Positions 1 through 7,521 of a DNA stretch of 16,800 bases are shown here, piece by piece (position 1 is the stretch's first letter; each line of letters opens with the position of its first letter). The stretch covers positions 1-16,800 of the forward strand of contig DGUP01000028.1 of NCBI GenBank assembly GCA_002394685.1. The letters are read 5' to 3'. The position numbers and the translations under genes were made by a program. Under the pieces are notes generated by a model. That model was not told the origin of the DNA and ran no database searches. It saw nothing but the letters and a program-made list of their open reading frames with translations. The stretch is from Treponema sp. UBA4307. GTDB taxonomy: Bacteria; Spirochaetota; Spirochaetia; Treponematales; Treponemataceae.

Positions 1-48
1 TCGCAAGCCGTTTCACTCCTTCGCGCCATTTTTGTAAAATATTAAGTT

Positions 49-77
49 TTCAAAACTCGACATTCGGGCTATATAAT
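49..77 (+). promoter_or_regulatory. Candidate promoter of the esterase gene
   Basis: A perfect TATAAT box lies at 72-77, 17 nt after ttcaaa at 49-54 (4 of 6 matches to TTGACA). The predicted transcription start is near 84. The -35-like box overlaps the edge of the 21-bp repeat and the -10 box starts on its last base, so the repeat may supply part of this promoter. A Shine-Dalgarno sequence AAGAAGG at 84-90 precedes the ATG at 97 by 6 nt. Confidence 0.45.
52..72 (+). repeat. 21-bp inverted repeat, left copy
   Basis: This 21-bp sequence (it begins aaaactcgac and ends ttcgggctat) occurs again as an exact reverse complement at 16780-16800. Immediately left of it, agtttt-c-aaaact (45-57) is a short odd-length palindrome that overlaps the repeat. 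Further left, cgcaag (2-7) and cttcgcg (18-24) form an imperfect dyad. The whole of 1-72 may therefore be one dispersed intergenic repeat unit, but only the 21 bp can be proven here because the other copy is cut by the window edge. Confidence 0.8.
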
Positions 78-96
78 AACAGTAAGAAGGTTTATT

Positions 97-1770
97 ATGG
101 GATTAAAAGTCGCAGCAGTTTTTTCAAATCACATGGTTCTTCAGAGAAACAAAAGTATATGCATTTTTGGAACCTCTGATGTAAAAAAAAGAGTTACTGT
201 TTCAATCATTAAGAATGGAAAGATTCTTGATCAGGAAAGTACTTCAACTTTTTACGATAAAGGTTCAATGAAAAATAAATGGAAGGTTTATCTTAATCCT
301 CTGAAAGCCATGGATAATCTGGAACTTATTGTAAGCGATGGAACTGATACTTTCCACTTTACAGATATAGTTACGGGAGAAGTCTGGCTGGCCGGTGGTC
401 AAAGCAATATGGAATTTGAACTGCAAAACTGCAGCGAAGGTCCTGAAGAATTAAAGATTACAAAAGATCCTGGGGTACGTTTTTACTATACTCAGAAAAT
501 GGCCTGGCTGGACAAGGAATTCTTTGAATGCGAAAAAAATACAGAATGGCAGACCTGGGAAAGCGAATGGAAAAAGAGCTGGTCTGCAGCAGGTTATTTT
601 TTCGCGAAAAAACTTGCAGCAGAACTTGGAGTAACTGTTGGGGTAATCGGCTGTAACTGGGGCGGAACTTCAGCTTCTGCCTGGATGAATGAAGACAGGC
701 TGGAAAAAGATTCAGACCTCTACACTTACCTGCAGGAACAGTATGAGGCCACAAAGGGAAAATCCATTGAGACCCAGTGTGCTGAATATGATAAATATGT
801 AGAAGAAAATGATAAATGGCAGGCAGCCTGCAATAAACTTTATGAAGAAAACCCTGATATCGAATGGAAAACAGTTCAGGAAAAACTGGGACCATGTCTC
901 TGGCCTGGACCAAAAAGCTGCAAAAATCCATTCCGTCCCAGTGGTCTTTATCACACAATGCTTGAAAGAGTTATGCCCTACACTCTGGCCGGCTTTATTT
1001 TCTATCAGGGGGAAAGTGATGACCACAAACCATATTCCTACTATAAATTACTGAGAGAAATGATTGACCAGTGGCGCACTGACTGGAACGATGAAGAACT
1101 GCCATTCCTTAACGTAATGCTGCCGGAACACCGCTACAAAGCAGACAAAGACTATAAAAACTGGCCTGTAATAAGGGAAGCACAGCTGAAGACCTTTAAA
1201 GTATGCAGAAACACAGGACTGGCTGTAGGAGCAGATTTAGGTCAATACAATGACATTCATCCAAAGGCCAAGAAAGAAATAGGAAATAGACTTTGTCTTC
1301 AGGCACTCTGGTCAGTTTACGGAAAGATTTCTGAAAATAAAGCCAACGGACCAGTTTTTAACCATGCCATCGTAAAAGACCAGAGCATTATCTGTTATTT
1401 TGATTATGCAGACAGTGGCTTTACTTTAAAAGATGATGATTTTGAACTGGACCATTATAAAGAAATGGAAAAAATCCAGGGAAATACTGTTCATTCAGAT
1501 TTTAATGGATTTGAAATTGCAGGACCAGATAAAATCTTTTATCCTGCCAGATTTGCATTTGGAACAAAAGACGAAGGATTAAATACAATCATTCTTTCAT
1601 CAGAAAAAGTAAAGGAACCTGTCTATGCCCGCTATGCCTGGTATAACTATGGACCTGTTATTCTTTTCGGAAAAAATGGCCTTCCTGCAACTCCATTCCG
1701 TACAAGAAATGATGACGAACTTTCCGGTGAAGGAGAACATGCCGCCATTCAGCAGATAATGGAAGTATAA
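97..1770 (+). CDS. Sialate O-acetylesterase-type SGNH carbohydrate esterase
   Basis: This 557-aa protein is expected to remove O-acetyl groups from sugars, either sialic acids or acetylated plant polysaccharide fragments. The N-terminal beta-rich part begins AAVFSNHMVLQR, as is usual for this family. Nucleophile block GQSNM is at residues 101-105 (Ser103). NWGGTSASAW at about 187-196 and YQGESD at 303-308 are further conserved blocks, and DIHP at 386-389 supplies the Asp-His pair. All expected catalytic residues are present and the length is normal. No signal peptide is visible, so the enzyme probably works in the cytoplasm on imported oligosaccharides. The start is supported by AAGAAGG six bases upstream. 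Family assignment is firm; the actual substrate (sialic acid or xylan-type acetyl ester) cannot be told. Confidence 0.88.
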   Translation: MGLKVAAVFSNHMVLQRNKSICIFGTSDVKKRVTVSIIKNGKILDQESTSTFYDKGSMKNKWKVYLNPLKAMDNLELIVSDGTDTFHFTDIVTGEVWLAGGQSNMEFELQNCSEGPEELKITKDPGVRFYYTQKMAWLDKEFFECEKNTEWQTWESEWKKSWSAAGYFFAKKLAAELGVTVGVIGCNWGGTSASAWMNEDRLEKDSDLYTYLQEQYEATKGKSIETQCAEYDKYVEENDKWQAACNKLYEENPDIEWKTVQEKLGPCLWPGPKSCKNPFRPSGLYHTMLERVMPYTLAGFIFYQGESDDHKPYSYYKLLREMIDQWRTDWNDEELPFLNVMLPEHRYKADKDYKNWPVIREAQLKTFKVCRNTGLAVGADLGQYNDIHPKAKKEIGNRLCLQALWSVYGKISENKANGPVFNHAIVKDQSIICYFDYADSGFTLKDDDFELDHYKEMEKIQGNTVHSDFNGFEIAGPDKIFYPARFAFGTKDEGLNTIILSSEKVKEPVYARYAWYNYGPVILFGKNGLPATPFRTRNDDELSGEGEHAAIQQIMEV

Positions 1771-1771
1771 T
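1766..1771 (+). promoter_or_regulatory. Possible -10 box for the J-protein transcript
   Basis: A perfect TATAAT overlaps the stop codon of the esterase gene. It would start a transcript near 1778, only a few bases before the left arm of the hairpin at 1783-1844. No convincing -35 box was found at 16-18 nt upstream, so this rests on the -10 element alone. Confidence 0.3.
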
Positions 1772-1782
1772 AATGTATACAA

Positions 1783-1844
1783 AAACGCCTAAAATCAGTA
1801 AAATGTCAGCCAAATGCGCGATTGTTACAAGATTTTAGGCGTTT
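1783..1844 (+). promoter_or_regulatory. 14-bp stem-loop with the J-protein start codon in its loop
   Basis: The arms aaacgcctaaaatc (1783-1796) and gattttaggcgttt (1831-1844) are perfect reverse complements, separated by a 34-nt loop that holds the ATG at 1814. The right arm lies within codons 6 to 11 of the J-protein, which encode the conserved KILGVS block. The loop has no good Shine-Dalgarno sequence. In RNA this would form a stable stem around the initiation region, so a translational control role is plausible. A terminator for the upstream gene is unlikely because no T-run follows. Confidence 0.5.
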
Positions 1845-2575
1845 CAAAATCTGCCTCTGCAGCAGAAATCAGAAGAGCCTACAGACAAAAAGCAAAACTA
1901 CTTCATCCAGACTTAACTCATTCAGATGCTGAAATTGAAGCTTTCAGGGAACTTACGGAAGCTTATGAAGTGCTCTCAAATGAACATTCCCGCAGTCTTT
2001 TTGATTCAGAACAGTATTACAGAGAAAACTTTAACTTCAACGAGAAAAAGCATAAATCTTTTGACTACAGAAGCTGGCTTCTTGAAAGGGGCGATGACGA
2101 AAGTATGGCCAAACTGATTCTGTTTGACCTGCTCCATCATAGGGAAGACGAAGCAGTTGCCCGTTACAAAGAAATGAACATGACAAGAACGGGTTTTAAA
2201 ATGAGTCGATGGTTTACCCGGGAAGATTTTATGGATTATGGCTTTATCCTTACAGAAGAGCTGGTTCTCCGTCAGGAATACTATGATGCAGCAATTCTTA
2301 TTTCTCAGGTAATCCTTATGAATTACAGTTACGACTACTTTAAGTTCTTTATTGAAGACGTGAAGGATTTTGCCCGTCATATTTTTAAGAATAATATTGA
2401 ATATAAAGTAAGCGATGAGCTTGCCCTGGATGCCTGGGAAAGAGCTCTGGAACTGGAACTGTCCAGGGAAGATGATGCATTCTTCCTTCGAAAAATGGCT
2501 GATGCATATGACAGGCTTGGAGACAGCACAACAGCTAAAATCTGCAGGGATGAAAGCATAAGACTTGCGGGTTAA
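1814..2575 (+). CDS. J-domain protein with a novel helical C-terminal region
   Basis: This 253-aa protein has an N-terminal J domain (about residues 3-68): CYKILGVSKSAS at the start, HPD at 31-33, and AYEVLSNEHSRSLFD at the end. The HPD motif is the part of J proteins that stimulates Hsp70 (DnaK) ATPase activity, so this protein is expected to recruit DnaK. It lacks the Gly/Phe-rich linker, the zinc-finger repeats and the substrate-binding domains of classic DnaJ, so it is not the housekeeping DnaJ. The remaining 185 residues are mostly helical, and the end (ALELELSREDDAFFLRKMADAYDRLGD) resembles a TPR-like hairpin. The start is fixed by the conserved J-domain N terminus, although no good ribosome binding site precedes it; see the stem-loop at 1783-1844. 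It starts 43 nt after the esterase gene and ends 67 nt before map. Confidence 0.85.
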   Translation: MRDCYKILGVSKSASAAEIRRAYRQKAKLLHPDLTHSDAEIEAFRELTEAYEVLSNEHSRSLFDSEQYYRENFNFNEKKHKSFDYRSWLLERGDDESMAKLILFDLLHHREDEAVARYKEMNMTRTGFKMSRWFTREDFMDYGFILTEELVLRQEYYDAAILISQVILMNYSYDYFKFFIEDVKDFARHIFKNNIEYKVSDELALDAWERALELELSREDDAFFLRKMADAYDRLGDSTTAKICRDESIRLAG

Positions 2576-2642
2576 TTTTTTGTAAATAATTGTTCTGCAA
2601 AAGAAATGCACACAGCTTTTAGCAGACTATATAGAGGTACAT

Positions 2643-3422
2643 ATGATTCGTTTAAAGAATGAACAACAGATTGAGGGTATTAGAAAAAGCTGCCACGAAC
2701 TGGCAGATTTGTTTAACGAAATTATTCCAAAAGTAAAGCCTGGTGTGAGTACCTGGGAAATTGACCAGTGGTGTCAGAACTTCTGTAAAAAATACGGAGG
2801 CAAGCCGGCCTGGATGCTGGAAGGTTTTCCTGGAATGGCCTGTATTTCCATAAACAATGAAGTTATCCACGGAGTACCTTCTAAGCATAAGATTGTTGAA
2901 GACGGAGATATTGTTTCCCTTGATATTGGAATTGATTTAAATGGTTATATTTCCGATTCTACTCATACGGTTATGGTTGGTAATGTAAAACCGGAAATAA
3001 AAAAACTTGTTCAGGTAACAAGAGAATCTCTTCTTGCAGGAATTGATGCCTGCAGAACAGGAAATCGTATTTCAGACATTGCAAATGCAGTTTACGACAT
3101 TTGTAATAAGCAGAACGGCTACGGTGTAGTTTATGACTACTGTGGTCACGGAGTGGGCCTTGAAGTTCATGAAGACCCAAGCATTCCTAACTGTCCAAGC
3201 AGAGGTCCAAATCCTCGAATTCAGCCGGGGATGGTTCTTGCCATTGAGCCAATGATAAATATTGGTACTGCAGATGTAGAAATTGCAAAAGGATCTGACT
3301 GGACTGTAGTTACCTGTGATGGAAGCTGGAGCTGCCATGAAGAGCACACAGTTGCAGTTTATCCTGATCACACAGAAATTCTTACAGACCTGAATTACAA
3401 CGGAAACGCCTGTCAGTTTTGA
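2643..3422 (+). CDS. map: Methionine aminopeptidase, type I
   Basis: This enzyme removes the initiator Met from nascent proteins in the cytoplasm. At 259 aa it is the size of the bacterial type Ia enzyme, with no N-terminal extension. The five metal ligands are visible: D94 (SLDIG), D105 (ISDST), H169 (CGHGVG), E202 (IEPM) and E234 (EEHTV). The substrate-binding histidines H76 (VIHGVPS) and H176 (EVHEDP) are also present, so it should be active. AGAGG at 2633-2637 lies 5 nt before the ATG. The leader contains a possible hairpin (ctgcaaaag at 2595-2603 with cttttagcag at 2616-2625, one bulge) without a T-run. It is probably co-transcribed with the J-protein upstream, which would join two nascent-chain maturation functions. 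Confidence 0.95.
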   Translation: MIRLKNEQQIEGIRKSCHELADLFNEIIPKVKPGVSTWEIDQWCQNFCKKYGGKPAWMLEGFPGMACISINNEVIHGVPSKHKIVEDGDIVSLDIGIDLNGYISDSTHTVMVGNVKPEIKKLVQVTRESLLAGIDACRTGNRISDIANAVYDICNKQNGYGVVYDYCGHGVGLEVHEDPSIPNCPSRGPNPRIQPGMVLAIEPMINIGTADVEIAKGSDWTVVTCDGSWSCHEEHTVAVYPDHTEILTDLNYNGNACQF

Positions 3423-3486
3423 AAAACATAATTTGTATATATTTTTCGAATAAGAAATAAAAATAAAAATTCCCTGGGAGAAAAAA

Positions 3487-4683
3487 ATGGCAAAAATTCA
3501 GATGAAAAATGCTATTGCAGAGCTGGATGGAGATGAAATGACAAGAGTTCTTTGGGCAGTTATCAAAGAAAAACTCCTTGAACCTTTCATCGATCTTAAA
3601 ACCGAGTACTATGACCTTGGACTGAAAAGCAGAGATGACAGTGATGACAAAATCACATACGAAGCTGCTGAGGCAATCAAGCGTCTTGGTGTTGGAGTAA
3701 AATGTGCAACCATTACTTCAAACGAAGCCCGCATGAAAGAGTATAATCTTAAACAGCTTACTCGTTCTCCTAACGGAATTATCCGTGAGACTTTGGATGG
3801 AACTGTTTTCCGTGCACCAATTTTTGTAAAAAACGTTCAGTGCTGCGTAACTAGCTGGAAAAAACCAATCGTTCTTGGACGCCACGCCTATGGAGATGTT
3901 TACAAAAACTGCGAAATCAAAGTACCTGGTCCTGGAAAAGCAGAACTTGTTTTCACAGGAGATGATGGAACTGAAATCCGTAAGACAATTCAGGTAATGA
4001 AAGGTCCTGGTATTCTTCAGGGTATTCACAATATGGATTCTTCAATTGAAAGCTTTGCCCGCTGCTGCTTTAATTATGCACTGGACAAAAAAATCAGCGT
4101 ATGGCTTGGAACAAAAGATACAATCAGCAAAATTTATGACGGAAATTTTAAGGCCATTTTCCAGCGCGTATTTGATGAAGAATTCAAGGCAAAATTTGAT
4201 GCAGCCGGTCTGGAATATTTCTACACACTGATTGATGATGCTGTTGCCCGTGTTATGAAAAGTGAAGGTGGATTTCTCTGGGCTACCAAGAATTATGATG
4301 GAGACGTAATGAGCGACATGATTGCTTCTGCCTGCGGTTCTCTTGCAATGATGACTTCTGTTCTTGTAAGCCCTGATGGAAAATATGAGTTTGAAGCAAG
4401 TCATGGAACAGTTCAAAAGCATTATTACCGTTACCTCAAAGGAGAAAAAACATCAACAAATCCTGTAGCAACAATTTTTGCCTGGACAGGTGCACTCGCT
4501 AAAAGAGGTGAACTGGACGGAACACCTGAACTTGTTGAGTTTGCAAAAAAACTGGAAGCTGCAACTTTAGGTGTAATTGAAGACGGTTATATGACAGGAG
4601 ATCTTGCAAGAATTTCCAATCCTCCTGCAAAAAAGATTCTCAACTCCTGGGAATACATTGATGCAATTGCAGAAAGACTGTAA
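3487..4683 (+). CDS. icd: NADP-dependent isocitrate dehydrogenase, eukaryote-type
   Basis: This enzyme oxidatively decarboxylates isocitrate to 2-oxoglutarate, making NADPH. The 398-aa sequence belongs to the homodimeric subfamily typified by human IDH1/2, not the E. coli type. Residues can be matched nearly one to one: substrate-site S94 and N96 (SPNG), R100, R109, R132 (GRHAYGD) and Y139, catalytic K210 (LGTKDT), and metal ligands D250/D251 and D273/D277 (NYDGDVMSD). HGTV at 306-309 is the NADP-binding loop. All are intact. GGGAG at 3476-3480 is 6 nt before the ATG. The 64-nt gap after map is very AT-rich; no convincing promoter was found, so read-through from map is likely. A hairpin terminator follows the gene. 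No other TCA-cycle genes are in the window, so a glutamate-supplying role is an inference. Confidence 0.95.
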   Translation: MAKIQMKNAIAELDGDEMTRVLWAVIKEKLLEPFIDLKTEYYDLGLKSRDDSDDKITYEAAEAIKRLGVGVKCATITSNEARMKEYNLKQLTRSPNGIIRETLDGTVFRAPIFVKNVQCCVTSWKKPIVLGRHAYGDVYKNCEIKVPGPGKAELVFTGDDGTEIRKTIQVMKGPGILQGIHNMDSSIESFARCCFNYALDKKISVWLGTKDTISKIYDGNFKAIFQRVFDEEFKAKFDAAGLEYFYTLIDDAVARVMKSEGGFLWATKNYDGDVMSDMIASACGSLAMMTSVLVSPDGKYEFEASHGTVQKHYYRYLKGEKTSTNPVATIFAWTGALAKRGELDGTPELVEFAKKLEAATLGVIEDGYMTGDLARISNPPAKKILNSWEYIDAIAERL

Positions 4684-4711
4684 TTTTTTAGAATCTTTTT
4701 CTTAATAACTT

Positions 4712-4769
4712 CCTCCTGAACTGAACATTTTGAATGTAAATCATTCTGTACAGAATCAGGAGGTTTTTT
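4712..4769 (+). terminator. Intrinsic terminator downstream of icd
   Basis: The stem cctcctga (4712-4719) pairs with tcaggagg (4756-4763), followed by six T residues at 4764-4769. The 36-nt loop contains a second, perfect 14-nt palindrome (attctgtacagaat, 4743-4756) that may fold on its own. The T-run exists only in the + direction, so it serves icd rather than the convergent gene on the other strand. Confidence 0.7.
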
Positions 4770-4785
4770 ATTACTTTCAGGAATT

Positions 4786-6495
4786 TTATAAGATTGAACG
4801 GACCAGTCTGATTCCAATAACTCCCCTATTGTTTTCAGGATTCATATCAGAACGGTCGGCAACCCTGCAGTAAATATTATCATCCCAGATACTGCCGCCA
4901 CGGGTAATTCTATAGTTTCCCTCCCCTGGCCCGGTTGGATCACTGTCAGGAGAATCGTAGTAATATCCGGAACCATAATAATCCCAGCACCATTCAGAAA
5001 CATTGCCGGTTAAATCATAAAGACCTAAGGCATTCTTTAATTTTTTTCCTACCTCGTGAGTTTTTCCGGCAGCATTACTCTTTACCCATCCAACATTGAT
5101 TGCAGTACTGGAACCTGCATAACGATAGGCAGAATTTTTCTCACCTTCTACAGCGGCATATTCCCATTCAGCTTCAGTAGGAAGCCGGTAGCCGGAAGCA
5201 GAAAAATCACATTTAATCTGACCTTCAATGTGCAGTCCAAGATGAGGCTTATAATTCCATTCATAAGGATTTCGTGCACCATCAACTGTATAGCAGGGAA
5301 CTTTTCCTGTCATCTGAGAAAGAAGATTACAAAAGTAAATTGAATCATACCAGCTGACTCTTTCAACTGGCAGCAAATCTCCTTTATAAAAAGAAGGATT
5401 TTCTTCCATTACCTTGCTGTACAAAATCTGAGTTACTTCAGTGGAAGACATTTCAAAACTTTTTATTCCAACTTTATGAACTGGCTTTTCCCTGGGATAG
5501 CCTCTGCTTGACCCCATTGAAAAAAATCCTGCAGAAACAGGAACCATTTTCACATAATCATCAATATTTTTACGAAAAGAAATATTTGTATAAGAAGATG
5601 TTTCATGGAGTAAATGTGAATAAGGGCTATTAAAACGAGTGTCTGCAATTTTAATACTTGTATCAGGCAGGTTGTATCGATAGCTGGAATTAAAACCGGT
5701 AATATCTCCGTAAGAAAGATGAAGTCCCGAAACAACTATTTTTACCTGGGCAGAATCAATCAATTTCTGTGCAGCTTTTGAAGGATTAACAAAAGTATAA
5801 GTCTTTCCATTCTGAATTGTAACCATACTGAAAAGATTTTTTCCATTTAAATCCGTAATGTAAAAATCGACTGAATAGAGAGAAGGTTCATGAGTTGCTG
5901 CGTTAAAGATTTCCTTATTTTTTTTTACATATCCGGGAATAAACTCACTGGTCTTTTTATTTGCAGTTCTGGGCCAGTCCAGATTTAAGTTAGTCCAGTT
6001 TTTACTTTTTCCAAGCTGAAAACCTTTACTTACAATTTCGAATATTTCATTATACTTTGGAGAAAAATGACTTTGAAGGCTTACAGTATAGGTAAGATAA
6101 TCCGCCCCATAGCCCATACGATCTTTTTGAAGGCTGGAAAAATCAAAACTTAAAGGACAATTAAGAATCCAGTAACTGTCATATTCTTCCTGTATTCTCC
6201 GCCATCCAAGTTCAGCATTTGTAAAACCTTTCAGTTTAGGAAATCCGCTTTTAATTTCCTCAGCAAGAAATTCAAAAGCTTCATAAGCTTCATCTGCTCC
6301 ATTTGCCATTTCAAGTGTCATTGCATCGTAATAATAAGAAAGGGCCTGAATATACTGGAATTTTTCCTCTGCAAGTTTTCCCTTCTCCATGAGCAGTGTA
6401 TATTCTTCACTGGCAGAAAAGGCATTAAACCCTAAAATGAGAAAGAGGATGATAAAAAAGCAATTATGTTTTTTTCCCGGCAATCTGTATTCCAC
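4786..6495 (-). CDS. Secreted protein with C-terminal FGE/sulfatase-modifying-factor fold
   Basis: Up to 569 aa. An N-terminal signal peptide (KKH, then a hydrophobic run to about residue 24, possible cleavage after A28) points to export. Residues 30-310 are an unrecognised region that begins with a TPR-like helical pair. Residues 316-568 form an FGE-sulfatase domain: MVPVSAGFFSMGS, GYRLPTEAEWEYAA at 435-448, LYDLTGNVSEW at 492-502 and RGGS at 532-535. True FGE has two active-site Cys in the segment after GGS; here the first is Asp (D538) and only C543 remains, so sulfatase activation is unlikely. The fold may instead serve in binding or adhesion. The first possible start is GTG at 6495, with a stop codon just before it. 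TTG at 6483 has a better upstream GGTGG and gives a more typical signal peptide; the true start is uncertain between the two. It lies 95 nt after murI on the same strand. Confidence 0.85.
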   Translation of the reverse strand: MEYRLPGKKHNCFFIILFLILGFNAFSASEEYTLLMEKGKLAEEKFQYIQALSYYYDAMTLEMANGADEAYEAFEFLAEEIKSGFPKLKGFTNAELGWRRIQEEYDSYWILNCPLSFDFSSLQKDRMGYGADYLTYTVSLQSHFSPKYNEIFEIVSKGFQLGKSKNWTNLNLDWPRTANKKTSEFIPGYVKKNKEIFNAATHEPSLYSVDFYITDLNGKNLFSMVTIQNGKTYTFVNPSKAAQKLIDSAQVKIVVSGLHLSYGDITGFNSSYRYNLPDTSIKIADTRFNSPYSHLLHETSSYTNISFRKNIDDYVKMVPVSAGFFSMGSSRGYPREKPVHKVGIKSFEMSSTEVTQILYSKVMEENPSFYKGDLLPVERVSWYDSIYFCNLLSQMTGKVPCYTVDGARNPYEWNYKPHLGLHIEGQIKCDFSASGYRLPTEAEWEYAAVEGEKNSAYRYAGSSTAINVGWVKSNAAGKTHEVGKKLKNALGLYDLTGNVSEWCWDYYGSGYYYDSPDSDPTGPGEGNYRITRGGSIWDDNIYCRVADRSDMNPENNRGVIGIRLVRSIL

Positions 6496-6559
6496 CCGTC
6501 AGTATTTTTAATCGAAAACAAACTGAATAATCCCTTCTCTTATTTCGGAACAATTTTCT

Positions 6560-6575
6560 AATCTCTTAAGAGATT
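6560..6575. repeat. Perfect 16-bp palindrome between murI and the FGE-fold gene
   Basis: aatctcttaagagatt is a perfect palindrome with no spacer and no T-run on either strand, so it is not a good terminator. It lies 15 nt beyond the murI stop and 64 nt upstream of the FGE-fold gene start, where an operator for that gene could sit. No clear promoter was found near it, so its role is open. Confidence 0.5.
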
Positions 6576-6590
6576 TACTTGTCTAATGGA

Positions 6591-7433
6591 TTAAAATAAA
6601 CCACCCCAGGGAATGGAATAATTTTGACAAAGAATTTTATATTCATCTTCATCTCCAGGATTTCTAAGTTCTGTTACATAAAAACTCTGGTCTTTTACAT
6701 TTTCAAGCGAATTGCCCTGAACCATAGATTGTCCGGCAGCTTCAATTGCAGCACTTGCAAGTTCTTCAACTCTGATTGTTTGATTGGAAACACCGTCCCT
6801 GCTGTCTATAACATTTACGTTTGGACCTGCTGCAAGAGACATTTCTTTTGCAATATGGGTAAAATGAGTACAGCCTAAAATTATTGTATCACAGCCTTTT
6901 GAAGCAAAATAATCTACGGCAGGTTTTACTGCAGCCAGCCTTTTATCCAGGTTTACCTTAAAATAATTGTGCTCTATAAATGCAACAAGATCCGGATCAC
7001 CGCGGCAGAAAACCTCACAGTCAGAAGCGTAATCTTCCATGAGTTTTTGTGTATAAGGATGATTAACGGTTCCATTTGTAGCCAGAAGACCAATCTTTTT
7101 ATTCTTTGTAATCCGGCAGGCAAGCCTGATTGCAGGTACAGTTCCTACAAAGGGAGTTCCAGAAAAAGTCTTTCTCAGTTCCTCCAGGGCAGTAACACTG
7201 ATTGTATTACAGGCAATTACAATTGTCTTAGGATTCCACCGGTGAATGATTTTTCCAACAACATCAAGAGCGCAGGCCGTAATTTCTTCCCTGGATTTTT
7301 CTCCATAAGGAAAGTTAGCTGTATCTCCCAGATATAAAGTTTTCAGGGAAGGACACTTTTTTTTTAAATCCAGCATGTATGGAATTCCACCTGTTCCTGA
7401 ATCGAGAAAAGCAACATCTATTGTATCAGTCAT
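6591..7433 (-). CDS. murI: Glutamate racemase
   Basis: This cytoplasmic enzyme interconverts L- and D-glutamate, supplying D-Glu for peptidoglycan. The 280-aa sequence shows the DSGTGG substrate loop at 11-16, GDTANFPYGEKS at 37-48, first catalytic Cys in ACNT (C75), ATNGTV at 118-123, and second catalytic Cys in GCTH (C188, H190). Both catalytic cysteines are present and the length is normal, so it should be active. The ribosome binding site is weak (CGGA, 8 nt before the ATG). It starts 69 nt after the small cysteine-rich gene, with a promoter candidate lying partly in that gene's 3' end. The FGE-fold gene follows on the same strand. Confidence 0.94.
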   Translation of the reverse strand: MTDTIDVAFLDSGTGGIPYMLDLKKKCPSLKTLYLGDTANFPYGEKSREEITACALDVVGKIIHRWNPKTIVIACNTISVTALEELRKTFSGTPFVGTVPAIRLACRITKNKKIGLLATNGTVNHPYTQKLMEDYASDCEVFCRGDPDLVAFIEHNYFKVNLDKRLAAVKPAVDYFASKGCDTIILGCTHFTHIAKEMSLAAGPNVNVIDSRDGVSNQTIRVEELASAAIEAAGQSMVQGNSLENVKDQSFYVTELRNPGDEDEYKILCQNYSIPWGGLF

Positions 7434-7492
7434 AAATTATCCGTATTTAAGAAAATTGATAAACTCTCGCAAAAAGAGAATAAATCCCTCTA

Positions 7493-7521
7493 ATTATATA
7501 AACTATATTGAAAAAAGTGAA
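7493..7521 (-). promoter_or_regulatory. Candidate murI promoter
   Basis: On the - strand TTCACT (7521-7516) is followed after 17 nt by a perfect TATAAT (7498-7493). The predicted start is near 7486, giving a leader of about 53 nt before murI. The -35 box and part of the spacer lie inside the final codons of the upstream small gene. Confidence 0.45.

Noticed and set aside
458..1054. Overlapping frames of 81-166 codons on both strands within the esterase gene
   Set aside because: They lack ribosome binding sites and known motifs and are explained by the strongly supported esterase frame.
1783..1844. The inverted repeat as a terminator of the esterase gene
   Set aside because: The right arm lies inside the J-protein coding sequence and no T-run follows it.
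3423..3486. A promoter for icd in the AT-rich gap after map
   Set aside because: Several -10-like strings occur but none has a -35 box at a fitting distance; AT-rich background explains them.
7434..7502. Hairpin ctct/agag in the murI leader as a riboswitch
   Set aside because: The stem is only about four pairs and no conserved riboswitch core is recognisable.
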